Shown here: piece after piece, positions 16,858 through 25,854 of the stretch
Numbering within the stretch: the first letter of the stretch is position 1
Layout of the letters: every line of letters begins with the position of its first letter
Source of the DNA: Proteiniphilum sp. X52
Lineage (GTDB): Bacteria; Bacteroidota; Bacteroidia; Bacteroidales; Dysgonomonadaceae
Length of the DNA stretch: 64,000 nucleotides
Reading direction: 5' to 3'
Assembly (NCBI RefSeq): GCF_003712195.1
Contig: NZ_RDSD01000001.1
Location: 186,001-250,000, forward strand
Program-made: the position numbers and the translations under genes
The notes under the pieces: generated by a model
Seen by the model: only the letters and a program-made list of their open reading frames with translations
What the model was told of the DNA's origin: nothing
Database searches by the model: none

Positions 16858-17013
16858 TCCGGGAAATTTTCAACATTAGGAGGTTAATGAGGATGCATTC
16901 GTAGCCTTCATCCTCCAAGGCTTTCAGATTGTCGTTGGAGAGCAAGCCGGAATCGGCGATAACGACGGGTTTGCTGATGCTGAATTTCTCTTGCATTTTT
17001 TGCAAAAAAAGAG
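16858..17013 (-). pseudogene. Fragment of an IS1634/IS4-type transposase
   Basis: On the minus strand: LQKMQEKFSISKPVVIADSG then LLSNDNLKALEDEGYECIL. The segment PVVIADSGLLSxxNxxxLExxGY contains the second catalytic Asp region of IS1634-group transposases. Only about 45 residues remain, and the sequence becomes unrelated afterwards (NLLMLKISRKTR). It lies directly downstream of the metallophosphoesterase gene and next to the YjiH gene start. Confidence 0.68.
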
Positions 17014-17029
17014 CTGGCTGTAATCAGCT
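17004..17029 (-). terminator. Terminator at the end of the SusCD-phosphoesterase operon
   Basis: Read on the minus strand, a 5-bp stem AGCTG/CAGCT (17029-17025 with 17016-17012) and an 8-base loop are followed by a run of seven T (17010-17004). It begins 6 bp after the phosphoesterase stop codon. The stem is short but the T tract is good. Confidence 0.55.
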
Positions 17030-17034
17030 GTTTT

Positions 17035-18168
17035 TCATTTGTTTAGCTTGACTTTATCTCCTGTGTAATTTACGGTAAAATAATTGTCTCCTTCAATCAG
17101 TAGGCCGGCCGTCCTGTGCTTTCCGAAATTCCTATAGTGACGTACATTCACCGCAATAACCCGGCCATTGTACCGCCAGTCGACCTCATCCACTTCGGTA
17201 TGTCCTACTATGATTCTCGCTGCGTCATAATATTCCAGCACTTTATCCAAATCTTCGGATTTGAGCGGGGAGTGACGTTCAGCATCGGAGGCCAAGCCCC
17301 GGTACCACAACGGACCACTATCGCCAAAGAGCAGTTCATTCCTTCTGTGCAGTTCTTTCTTGGCTTCTGTCGGGATACCGATGAAACGCCATCCCAGTTC
17401 GTTGATCTCCCCTATCTTATACTTCTTTTCGGTGATCTTTGGGTGCAGTCCCGCATGGACAAACAGATTGTCGCCTACAACGAGAATTAGATAACTGTCC
17501 CTGATCCAGCGTCCTAACTCGGAATGGGACGCGTACAGATCTGCATATGGAATTCCGGCTTTGGCCGCAAAAATCAGGTGTTCCTCATGAACGTAGCGGA
17601 TATCGTCTCTCAGCACCAAGTCCTCGTGATTGCCCAGAATAAAATCGAGTCGCCCGCCGGCATCTTCCGCTTCTTTCTCCAGTTTATAAACCAACCACAT
17701 GATTCCATTGTCGTTACGTCCGCGGTCAAGGATATCCCCTAAAATGAGGAGTTGGTTCTTTCCATATACCCACTCCAGATTGTCGTTCACAACTCCATTT
17801 CCTTTCAAGAATGCGACAAAGGCATCGAGTTGACCGTGCAGATCCGCCACAACGAGGGTCTTTTCCGGTTTTTCCTGGCGCCACGAGTGTTTGATACGCT
17901 TGTGAAGCTGGAATTCAAAATCGATGCCGCTATCTGGCGCCGCAGCGAAATAATGGAATTTTAAATTTTCAGGTAGTTGAACGAGTGTGGTATCCAGCAC
18001 GTTTCCATTGTTCCGGGCGGCTATGACCCGAACCGTGTTGTCGGTGTTATGAAGCACATATAAATCTCCATGCCCTTCGATGGTGAAATCCGGCGCCGGT
18101 TGCGCGATGAGATGACCGGAGATCAACAGAACAACGGCGATAATCATATTTGTCGGTTTCATTGGCAT
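17035..18168 (-). CDS. Exported metallophosphoesterase (calcineurin-like)
   Basis: A 377-residue protein with a signal peptide (MIIAVVLLISGHLIAQ, cleavage about residue 22). About 80 residues follow with no known domain, then a phosphoprotein-phosphatase-type metal site: ADLHGQLDAF, LGDILDRGRND, ILGNHEDLV and VGHTEVDE, with the usual spacing. It would hydrolyse phosphoesters in the periplasm or at the surface, with two metal ions. It is the last gene after the SusD and lipoprotein genes and is separated from them by a strong hairpin, so it may be expressed at a lower level. Its presence suggests that the imported ligand is phosphorylated or that phosphate is removed before uptake (inference). 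Confidence 0.85.
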   Translation of the reverse strand: MPMKPTNMIIAVVLLISGHLIAQPAPDFTIEGHGDLYVLHNTDNTVRVIAARNNGNVLDTTLVQLPENLKFHYFAAAPDSGIDFEFQLHKRIKHSWRQEKPEKTLVVADLHGQLDAFVAFLKGNGVVNDNLEWVYGKNQLLILGDILDRGRNDNGIMWLVYKLEKEAEDAGGRLDFILGNHEDLVLRDDIRYVHEEHLIFAAKAGIPYADLYASHSELGRWIRDSYLILVVGDNLFVHAGLHPKITEKKYKIGEINELGWRFIGIPTEAKKELHRRNELLFGDSGPLWYRGLASDAERHSPLKSEDLDKVLEYYDAARIIVGHTEVDEVDWRYNGRVIAVNVRHYRNFGKHRTAGLLIEGDNYFTVNYTGDKVKLNK

Positions 18169-18183
18169 ATACGTGAAATTTTG

Positions 18184-18217
18184 AAATCGTCGGAAGGTTC
18201 ATTCCTTCCGACGATTT
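18184..18217 (-). terminator. Perfect 14-bp hairpin between lipoprotein and phosphoesterase genes
   Basis: AAATCGTCGGAAGG (18184-18197) pairs fully with CCTTCCGACGATTT (18204-18217) around a 6-base loop. The T tail is short, so partial termination or mRNA processing is likely. Confidence 0.65.
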
Positions 18218-18238
18218 TGATGGATGACTGCGCGGTTC

Positions 18239-19177
18239 TTATTCCCAGGAGATGTTGAAGGCGATGCGCCCCGAGGACGAAATGGAATAACGGGAATATC
18301 CCATCATACGGCCTGTCTTGGTGGACAAGTCCAGCCAGAAGGCCGTATAAGATGATGGATTGTCCGCCGTGTAGAAATAGATATATGTCACATAATCATC
18401 GGGATTGGCTCCGGGTATATAACAGGGGATGCGGGCGGAAGAGGCGCTCGAGTTTTCCGAATAGAAGTACCAGCGGTTTTCGTCTGTGTCGTGGTATCCG
18501 TTCGAAATCGACGGCCTGATATTGTTTTCTTCGTCTATGGAAAACGTGAGATCATAGCCGGAATTGTTATAGAGGAAGTTCTTTATTGTGTAACTCCCGT
18601 CCCGGTTGTCATAGATGTTGTGTTTAAATGGGGTGAACTCGGGTTTTCTCGAACCCGAATAATCCGTGGGGGTAAACGTGGCCTCTCCCACGAGAGAGAC
18701 GACCTCTATTTTGGCATCGAGACGGGTGCTTCCTCCTTTTTCATCGTTGCCATATACCTTATAAGGGTTTGAATAATTCTCGTCGATTTCAATGGAAAAG
18801 GCATATTGCTCCTTGAACTCAAATTTCCCGACATGTATGGTCAGCTCTGCCGTTGCGCTTCCGGCTTCAAAGACTGCCGTTTCCGCGACTGTTAAATTGG
18901 GATCGGCATGCCGGATCCTTACCGGTACGCGAAGCGCCGGGCCTGCTTTTGATTCGTCTCTTCCCAGTTTGATGGCGACAAACTCTTGGATTAGAACACC
19001 TTGTTGGTTGGCTTCCAATTCAATTACTTTGGGGATATCCTTGTCGAAATATACTCCCGGATTATCGGCTGCCGGTTGCGGTCCGGACTTCCACTTGTCG
19101 CTGTCATCGCACGAAATAACCGTTATTATTGCGCATATAACGGACAGGTATGCTGTAATTGCAATTATATTCTTCAT
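18239..19177 (-). CDS. SusE-position surface lipoprotein
   Basis: A 312-residue protein with a lipobox at TVISC (Cys about 23). The middle part resembles Calx-beta-like or DUF1735-type immunoglobulin domains (LRVPVRIRHADPNLTV, AELTIHVGKFEFKEQY). The C-terminal half has many aromatic residues (GSYTIKNFLYNNSGYDL, ENRWYFYSENSS) and a final strand GRIAFNISWE. Proteins in this position after SusC and SusD usually sit at the outer surface and help bind the ligand. I recognise no enzyme motif. It lies 25 bp downstream of the susD gene. Confidence 0.7.
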   Translation of the reverse strand: MKNIIAITAYLSVICAIITVISCDDSDKWKSGPQPAADNPGVYFDKDIPKVIELEANQQGVLIQEFVAIKLGRDESKAGPALRVPVRIRHADPNLTVAETAVFEAGSATAELTIHVGKFEFKEQYAFSIEIDENYSNPYKVYGNDEKGGSTRLDAKIEVVSLVGEATFTPTDYSGSRKPEFTPFKHNIYDNRDGSYTIKNFLYNNSGYDLTFSIDEENNIRPSISNGYHDTDENRWYFYSENSSASSARIPCYIPGANPDDYVTYIYFYTADNPSSYTAFWLDLSTKTGRMMGYSRYSISSSGRIAFNISWE

Positions 19178-19202
19178 TTTAGTTGTCTTTAAATTAAAAA
19201 AG

Positions 19203-20948
19203 CTATTCTACCCATAAATCATAGACGTCATAGACCTGAGGATCGGGATTCAGCTTTATCGCGTGATTCAGCGACGCCTCTCCTTCATTAGGCAGGTATA
19301 GGTTGAGCCACGATGGCGTATGTCCGGGCAGGGAATTGTACCGGTAACTGGATATCCAGTTGCTTCCCTTGTATCCCCGGGTAATGGCCAGCTCGCGCCT
19401 TTTTATATCGAAAAAGGAGAGTCCCTCTCCCCAAAGCTCTATCCTTTTCTGCGTGATCAGATAATTGTCCACGAAATCTTCCACATTTTCCGGAGAGATA
19501 TCATAGGAGGCGTCCTTATACCGGTGTGCGTTAAGAAACGAGGCAAGCGCGTTCATGCCTGAATTTAAACCATCGGTATAGGCTTTGGCTTCCGCTTCGA
19601 TGAAATACATCTCTTCCACGCGGATTATCGGGAAATCGACCTGCAGTGCGTTTGTATAATCTTCCGAGATATCCCCTTGGTTGGGACGGAATTTGAAACC
19701 CACGTAGGCGTCCCTTAGCGCCCATTCAGTGTCGTCCAAAAGGGTGTGGTATTTGGAAGGGGTGGGTTTGGCGCCCGCATCGGCCGGATCGATCCAGGTA
19801 GCTTTCCTCCAGTCATTCTCATCGATTTGGTCATACAACCTCTTGTCGATCATCCGGTAGCAATGGTATTGCGAACGGCTGTAACCTCTTGAGTATTCGG
19901 TTACACAATTGGAATAGAAGTTGTTGACCCGGCTGTAAACCGCATCGATTGAATTGATGGTAATGGCGAAGATCCATGAATTCACGCTGGCGTCATTGAA
20001 TCCGTGGGTCAGGCTATGCCATTGATTTTCAGACAGGGGATTGTATTTGTTGATTACCAGACGGGCGTATTGCGCCGCCTTTTGATAGCAATCATTTGCC
20101 GTGGTTATTCCCAGCTTGTCATATATGGCCAGTTCTTCGTCATCTTCATGACTGAGTTGGGTCTGTAGATCCTGCGGGTATTTCTGGAATCGGGTGGCGA
20201 TTTCGAGCCACAAGCGGGCCTTATATGCCTGCACCACGGATAAATCGGCTCTGATCTTTGAATTCCGGTTATACCCTTCCAGGTATTTTTCCGCCTTGTT
20301 CAGGTCATTCATGATAAACCTGTACATTTGATAAAATGGAACGCGGGGGTTGTTTTCAGCATTGTTGTCATCGAAGTTTTCATCGATAATCACGGTGGTC
20401 AACCCATAAATTCCACGACTTTCGGCTTCGGCATCCAAAGATTGTACTCCTGTTTTTTTGTATTCGTACATCCGCATCAAATCCATATAAGCCATTGCTC
20501 GATAAACGAGAGCATTGCCATAAAAACGCCGTATCTTTTCTGTTGCCTCTTCGGGATTTCCAATCGCAATGATCGTGTTATTCGCATTGAGTATCATGCG
20601 GTAGTAGTAACGCCACGGCTGTTTTGCCCGGCCGGATGAAAAATCCACCAAGGATGCCCATGGAGTGTTGAAATGGTTATAATTGGTTGTAACATAGGGA
20701 CAGTCGGTGAGTGCATCCCTTATTATCATCATGGCAGGATAGCCGAATTCCTGATTACTGGACGTGCCAAAGTAATTATAACTGTACATGAACGCGGCCG
20801 TGCTGTTGGCAAGTGACTCAAGTGCGGTTTCAGAACCTCCGATCTGATCGCCTGTGGCATAATCGGTCGCGATGGATTCATCGATACATCCGATGAAAGA
20901 GAGTAGGATGGTGCTGAGTGCTATAAATTGAATGGATATATTCTTCAT
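19203..20948 (-). CDS. SusD/RagB-family nutrient-binding lipoprotein
   Basis: A 581-residue lipoprotein (lipobox SFIGC). It has the SusD TPR-like helical pattern: early AMMIIRDALTDCPY, central ALVYRAMAYMDLMRMYEY with the conserved RAxAYxDLxRxY, and the C-terminal RVEEMYFIEAEAKAY and TQKRIELWGEGLSFFDIKRR motifs. SusD proteins form the lid of SusC channels and hand over ligand. It is encoded 21 bp after the SusC gene. The ligand cannot be read from sequence. Confidence 0.93.
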   Translation of the reverse strand: MKNISIQFIALSTILLSFIGCIDESIATDYATGDQIGGSETALESLANSTAAFMYSYNYFGTSSNQEFGYPAMMIIRDALTDCPYVTTNYNHFNTPWASLVDFSSGRAKQPWRYYYRMILNANNTIIAIGNPEEATEKIRRFYGNALVYRAMAYMDLMRMYEYKKTGVQSLDAEAESRGIYGLTTVIIDENFDDNNAENNPRVPFYQMYRFIMNDLNKAEKYLEGYNRNSKIRADLSVVQAYKARLWLEIATRFQKYPQDLQTQLSHEDDEELAIYDKLGITTANDCYQKAAQYARLVINKYNPLSENQWHSLTHGFNDASVNSWIFAITINSIDAVYSRVNNFYSNCVTEYSRGYSRSQYHCYRMIDKRLYDQIDENDWRKATWIDPADAGAKPTPSKYHTLLDDTEWALRDAYVGFKFRPNQGDISEDYTNALQVDFPIIRVEEMYFIEAEAKAYTDGLNSGMNALASFLNAHRYKDASYDISPENVEDFVDNYLITQKRIELWGEGLSFFDIKRRELAITRGYKGSNWISSYRYNSLPGHTPSWLNLYLPNEGEASLNHAIKLNPDPQVYDVYDLWVE

Positions 20949-20969
20949 ATTTCGTCTTTCTTAATTTAG

Positions 20970-23900
20970 TTAGAATTTGAAATTCAGATTCAACATGTAC
21001 CTGCTCATGGCAGGGAAATAGCCGAAGTCCACATTTCCATCAAAATCCCGGCTGGGGACGAACCCTTTTCTGTGTGAAAAGAAGAGTAAGTTGTCCACAC
21101 CCGCGGAAACGGTCAACCCTTCAATCCTTAACCGGTGAACCAGATTTCTGGGGATTCTGTACCCGAGTGAGATATTCTGTAAACTTAAATAGTCGGCTTT
21201 TGTCAACCAGCGATCCGAAGCCGAGGTGAAATAACGGTCATCGTACTGCCACCGTGCGAATTCGTTGTTTTTATTTTCGGGTGTCCAGGAGTTTCTCACG
21301 TCCTTATGGAAATTGTAACCTGTACGTCCGTTATACGGGGCGGTCATCAGTGTTGAGTAGCCGGAGTCGTATCCGTAGCCGCCAAGCCTGTAGGCAAAAG
21401 CGTAGGTGAGCTCCAGGTCTTTCCAGGAGAAACTGCCGCCGAAACCTCCGAAAATTTTCGGTTGTGAGCTTCCGCTCTCAAAGTAGGTAGCTGTGCTATA
21501 AGTGGTGGTTGTGGATATTTCACCGGAATTCTCGTCCCAGACATACCAGGTTGCCCTTCCTTCGTCATTGATCCCGGCAAATTTTTTCAGGTACCATGTC
21601 CTGAACTCCAGTCCTTCACCGTAAAAGTACCCGCCGGAACTATAGCCCGAGGCTACGGCGTTGCCGTTCAGGTCATATAATGTTTCACCTTTCCTTTCTT
21701 CGGCAAGCTCCAATATTTTACTCTTGTTCAAGGAAGCATTCAGGTAGATGCTCCATTTGAAATCCTTTGTGCGGATAATATCCCCGCGCAGATCAAATTC
21801 GAACCCGCTGTTGCGCATACTCCCCACATTGTCGTAGTAAGATGAGTATCCCAGGGAATAGGGTACCGATACGGCGGCAAGCATATCGGTGGTTTTGTTG
21901 TTGTAATAATCCACACCACCCCTAAGCCGTCCATGAAAGAGTTCAAATTCCACGCCGGTGTTGATGGCGGTTCGGGTTTCCCAGGTAATTCGTTTATTCC
22001 CCCGATTCAGGAAGGTGACGGCAATTTCCCCGTCCAGATTTTCAATGCTATAGGTGTCTATGTAACGGTGATTGCCGATCTGGTCGTTGCCGTTCTGACC
22101 AAATGATAATTTCAGCTTCAGTTCGTCCACCCACGATACTTTGAAGAAATCCTCCCTTGAGATAAGGTAGGCTCCGCCAAACGAGAAGAAATTTCCCCAG
22201 CGATGATCGGGGTGGAAGCGGGAGGATGCATCGCGCCTGAACGATGCGTCGAAGTTATAGGTGTTTTTATAATCGTACAACAGGCGTCCACCGTATCCTT
22301 CACTCTGGTAGTTGCGGGTATAGGAGTCGTTGTCGGTGATGGTGATGGCTCCGGCAAGTTCCTGGTTGTCGAAATAATTGAACATATTGGATCTGCTGCC
22401 CGAGAGGATGTATGAATTGGAGTCGAACGATTCGTGGAGTAGGGTCACTTTGACATTATGGTCATTGAACCGTTTGCTGTAATTGACCAGTTGCTGAAGG
22501 TTCATGGTTTTGCTTTTAGTGGCACTGACCGATACGGTGCCACCGGGATTGGATGATCCGTAGAAGGGTTGTCCCGTAGTGATGTATCTTCTGTCCACCT
22601 GGTCGTAGGCGATGTTAAGGGTGGCGGTCAACTCGGGCATGATGATGAAATCGGCCGCCACCTTTGACCCCGTTCTCATCGATTCATATTTTCTGGTTTG
22701 GATAAGGGCTTCCTGCAATCTGTTGGATCCAGTATTGATCGGACGTGATATGCCGTCATTGTATGTGCCGTCACCATAATCGTAGACTTTTCCGTTTTCG
22801 TCATAGAGGAAATTTCCGTCCTTGTCTCTTACATAAATCGGATAGATGGGGGCTACCCTGTTTGCATTGGAAAAAATATTGTTGCTATTATTGCTATAAT
22901 CGATATTGTTGGCATATTCGGATACCGCCATGTCGAGATTTGCCGTAAGCCTGAGCCACTTTCTCGCGTTAAATATACCGTTTAACCGTCCGGTATAGCG
23001 TTCATAGAATGCCGCATCCGTGATGCCTTCATCGTTGGTGTAACCCACACTTGCCATGAGGGAAAGGTTTTCCGCGCCACCGTTGATATTCAGGTTGTAA
23101 TCCTGACGCAATCCCGTTTTGTATGTCTCGCTTACCCAATCGTCAGGAGTCTGGAAATATTCCCTGCCGTCGGTTCCGGTCACTATTCTTCCCAAGGTGG
23201 CATTGGGGTTCAGTTTCCCGTTATACCCGATCAACTGTTCACCATCGGGTACTGTGTAGAGAAGATACCCCAAGCCTCCTTGGTCGCTGTTTTTCAACCA
23301 TGATTCATTGGCGGCGCGGTTAGCTTCATACGAATTATAACCGGCCACATTTTGGTAATAGTTATACATTGCCTGATATTGTAGCTCATAAAATTCTCCG
23401 GGAGTATTTATGACATCATACAGGTCATTTTGGCGTACTTGGGAAAGGGCCAGTTTGGTGTCCAGAGTGATGGATGTTTTTTTATCCCGGGTGGCCTTTT
23501 TGGTGGTTACCAATACCACCCCGTTTCCTCCCCTGGCGCCATAAATTGCCGTGGAGGCGGCATCTTTAAGCACGGTGACGGACTCTACGTCGTTGGGGTT
23601 GATGTTGTTCCATCCACTTTCGTAGGGAACTCCGTCAACAACAATCAAGGGCGATCTGCCGGCATTGATGGAGCTGGCACCGCGAATGCGGAAAGAGGGA
23701 GTTGCGTTGGGCGAGCCCGACGAGTTTTCCATCTGTACCCCCGGAGATATACCTTCCAAGGCGCTCATGACATTTGAAACAGGCCGGCGGCTGATGGTTT
23801 CCGATGATACTACCACGGCTGATCCGGTAAATGCCGATCTTTTCTGCTCGCCGTATGCGATAACCACTACTTCGTCGAGTGCCTGGGTGTCTTCGAGCAG

Positions 23901-24542
23901 TGTAATGTTGAAAGCACTCCTTCCGGCAGTATTTATTTCCCGCGCCAGATAACCGATATAGGAAACGAGCAGTACCGCATTCTCTTCCACCTGCAAGGTG
24001 AAGTTTCCGTCTATATCGGTGACGGTTCCGTTGGTTGTCCCGGCTTCAATAATATTCGCTCCAATCACGGGTTCGCCCTGGGCATCCACCACTTTGCCGG
24101 TTATTCGTCTTTTTTGCTGTTGAGTTACTTGTTCTTGTACGGGTTCCTCGGATTTATTTTCGATTTTCTTATTTTTATCAAGAAAAACAACTACCTGATA
24201 GTCCAGGATCCGGTATGCGAGTTTTGTGTCTGAAAGAAGTTCATCCAGTATTTTTTCGACACTCTGCGAGTTGACGTTCACGTCTATGCGCTTATTCGCC
24301 GTTTTGTTCGCGTTACCCGCAAAAATAAACCGGTAGTCGCTTTTCCTTTCCAGTTCTCTGCAAACCTCTTTGATGGTCGTCGATTTCAGATGGAGCGTGA
24401 ATTCGGTTTCTTGTGAAAAACCGTTGCTCGCTTGCGAAAACAAGATGCTAAAAAACAGAAAGAAAAGGGTCGCCTTCATGATTGTTACAACATGTCTGTG
24501 ATTATTGAGAGGAATTTTCCCTCCAATAGGATATTTATTCAT
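20970..24542 (-). CDS. SusC/RagA-family TonB-dependent transporter with STN signalling domain
   Basis: A 1190-residue outer-membrane receptor. After the signal segment (ATLFFLFFSILFSQASNGFS) comes an STN domain (about residues 45-125, TLHLKSTTIKEVCRELERKS) that contacts the FecR sensor, then a carboxypeptidase-like domain (about 148-225, ITGKVVDAQGEPVIGANI), the TonB-box region DEVVVIAYG, the plug (IRGASSINAGRSPLIVVDGV) and a barrel ending LNLNFKF. STN, FecR and ECF sigma together form a cell-surface signalling chain that induces this operon when ligand is present. A Fur-type box upstream of the fecR gene suggests added control by iron, so the ligand may be an iron carrier or iron-containing glycoconjugate (inference). 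Confidence 0.93.
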   Translation of the reverse strand: MNKYPIGGKIPLNNHRHVVTIMKATLFFLFFSILFSQASNGFSQETEFTLHLKSTTIKEVCRELERKSDYRFIFAGNANKTANKRIDVNVNSQSVEKILDELLSDTKLAYRILDYQVVVFLDKNKKIENKSEEPVQEQVTQQQKRRITGKVVDAQGEPVIGANIIEAGTTNGTVTDIDGNFTLQVEENAVLLVSYIGYLAREINTAGRSAFNITLLEDTQALDEVVVIAYGEQKRSAFTGSAVVVSSETISRRPVSNVMSALEGISPGVQMENSSGSPNATPSFRIRGASSINAGRSPLIVVDGVPYESGWNNINPNDVESVTVLKDAASTAIYGARGGNGVVLVTTKKATRDKKTSITLDTKLALSQVRQNDLYDVINTPGEFYELQYQAMYNYYQNVAGYNSYEANRAANESWLKNSDQGGLGYLLYTVPDGEQLIGYNGKLNPNATLGRIVTGTDGREYFQTPDDWVSETYKTGLRQDYNLNINGGAENLSLMASVGYTNDEGITDAAFYERYTGRLNGIFNARKWLRLTANLDMAVSEYANNIDYSNNSNNIFSNANRVAPIYPIYVRDKDGNFLYDENGKVYDYGDGTYNDGISRPINTGSNRLQEALIQTRKYESMRTGSKVAADFIIMPELTATLNIAYDQVDRRYITTGQPFYGSSNPGGTVSVSATKSKTMNLQQLVNYSKRFNDHNVKVTLLHESFDSNSYILSGSRSNMFNYFDNQELAGAITITDNDSYTRNYQSEGYGGRLLYDYKNTYNFDASFRRDASSRFHPDHRWGNFFSFGGAYLISREDFFKVSWVDELKLKLSFGQNGNDQIGNHRYIDTYSIENLDGEIAVTFLNRGNKRITWETRTAINTGVEFELFHGRLRGGVDYYNNKTTDMLAAVSVPYSLGYSSYYDNVGSMRNSGFEFDLRGDIIRTKDFKWSIYLNASLNKSKILELAEERKGETLYDLNGNAVASGYSSGGYFYGEGLEFRTWYLKKFAGINDEGRATWYVWDENSGEISTTTTYSTATYFESGSSQPKIFGGFGGSFSWKDLELTYAFAYRLGGYGYDSGYSTLMTAPYNGRTGYNFHKDVRNSWTPENKNNEFARWQYDDRYFTSASDRWLTKADYLSLQNISLGYRIPRNLVHRLRIEGLTVSAGVDNLLFFSHRKGFVPSRDFDGNVDFGYFPAMSRYMLNLNFKF

Positions 24543-24597
24543 AAATTTGTACGATTTTAATTGTCAATTAATAAACGGGATGATTAAATTCGATTCA

Positions 24598-24632
24598 GTC
24601 GGACGGTATTCGCGCTATCGTCCGGCTTTTTT
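24598..24632 (+). terminator. Plus-oriented terminator between fecR and susC
   Basis: Stem TCGGACG...CGTCCGG (24599-24605 / 24619-24625), followed by CTTTTTTG on the plus strand. For the minus-strand genes on both sides the T tract is on the wrong side, so it would stop antisense transcription. No plus-strand gene precedes it. Confidence 0.55.
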
Positions 24633-24672
24633 GTGGTATTGTATTTTCATTTTTCCATAGGCAGATATGCAT

Positions 24673-25854
24673 TTAATCGGGTTCGTTGGTGATATATATC
24701 CGGTTGTCCTCCTTTTTGTATCGGGTGGATGTGAGTAACGCGATGGTGGTCATGACATTGTCCAGGTTTTCCGACAATATGATTTTCCCGGTGCACGTCA
24801 GGTCTTTCAAGGTGACGTCCTTGTCGTGATTGAACGACAGGTTGTAGTATCTTTCTATTTGTTTCAACACCTCGGACATGGGGGCATCGTCGAACATCAG
24901 ATAGCCGTTTCTCCAACTGATAAAATGGGAGACATCCACTCTTTGTGTGTTGAATGTTCCGTCCCGGGAGCAGACAGCCTGTTCGTTGGGCATGAGTCTT
25001 ATTTCGTTCCCGCCGACGGATTGCAAGCCAACGCTTCCTTCTACCAAAACAACGGATTTTGGAGAATCGGCATAGGCCGACAGATTAAACTTCGTGCCGT
25101 GGACCCTTACGTTGAAGTCGGAGGTGCGGACGCAAAAGGTTCTCTTTTTATCGGGCGCCACTTCGATGTACATTTCGCCCGATGCCAGCCGGATTTCACG
25201 GTTATTTCCGTCAAACTGCGCCGGAAACTCAAGCACGGAACCGGAATTGAGCCAAACCTTACTCCCGTCGGAAAGGGTAAGGGTTGAACGCTTTCCGTAG
25301 GGAACGATAAGGGTATTGAGTCTCTTCTTGTCCATGGAAATATCTTTCCGGCCTTCACGGTCTGTTTCAACCCGCGCCACACCGGCATTGCTGATTTCGA
25401 TATCGATATTTTCCTGGAAAGAGGCCGTTTGGTTGTTGGTGATAAGTCGAATATCTTCGGACTGCAATTCGTTTCCTACGATGTAATCAGGGGAAATAAC
25501 GCTGTCTTTTGCCGGGTCACGGACTACATGTACGTATAGAACCGATAGGATAAACACGGAGACGCATGCGGCGACATATGAGATACGTCGGATTTTTTTC
25601 TTGTTTTGGAAGGTATGTACGGATTGTTCCAGCCGTTTGAACGCTTCTTCTTTTTTCTCTCCGGAGAGGTTGTGCGACGATAGGCGTACATTCCGGAAAT
25701 GGGCTTCTGCCAAGCTTATATTTTCCCGTTCCCCGGGATGTTTCTGCAAAAAATCTTTCCAATAAGCGTTCATTTCATCGGAAGGGAAAAGTTTCCATTC
25801 GATAAATTTTTCATCTTTAAGAAAGCGGAGAAAACCGGAACTGTCTGTTTTCAT
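24673..25854 (-). CDS. FecR-family anti-sigma factor
   Basis: A 393-residue protein arranged like the one at 12415-13608: cytoplasmic N-terminus with LKDEKFIEWKLFPSDEMNAYW, one membrane helix (about 87-107, ISYVAACVSVFILSVLYVHVV), FecR domain VPYGKRSTLTLSDGSKVWLN and SGSVLEFPAQF, and a C-terminal domain with MFDDAPMSEVLKQIERYYN. It would keep the ECF factor at 26313-26846 inactive until the STN domain of the SusC protein signals. Between the two genes lie 458 bp with a Fur-type box, so fecR may have its own promoter. The two FecR proteins of the window are clearly related. Confidence 0.92.
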   Translation of the reverse strand: MKTDSSGFLRFLKDEKFIEWKLFPSDEMNAYWKDFLQKHPGERENISLAEAHFRNVRLSSHNLSGEKKEEAFKRLEQSVHTFQNKKKIRRISYVAACVSVFILSVLYVHVVRDPAKDSVISPDYIVGNELQSEDIRLITNNQTASFQENIDIEISNAGVARVETDREGRKDISMDKKRLNTLIVPYGKRSTLTLSDGSKVWLNSGSVLEFPAQFDGNNREIRLASGEMYIEVAPDKKRTFCVRTSDFNVRVHGTKFNLSAYADSPKSVVLVEGSVGLQSVGGNEIRLMPNEQAVCSRDGTFNTQRVDVSHFISWRNGYLMFDDAPMSEVLKQIERYYNLSFNHDKDVTLKDLTCTGKIILSENLDNVMTTIALLTSTRYKKEDNRIYITNEPD

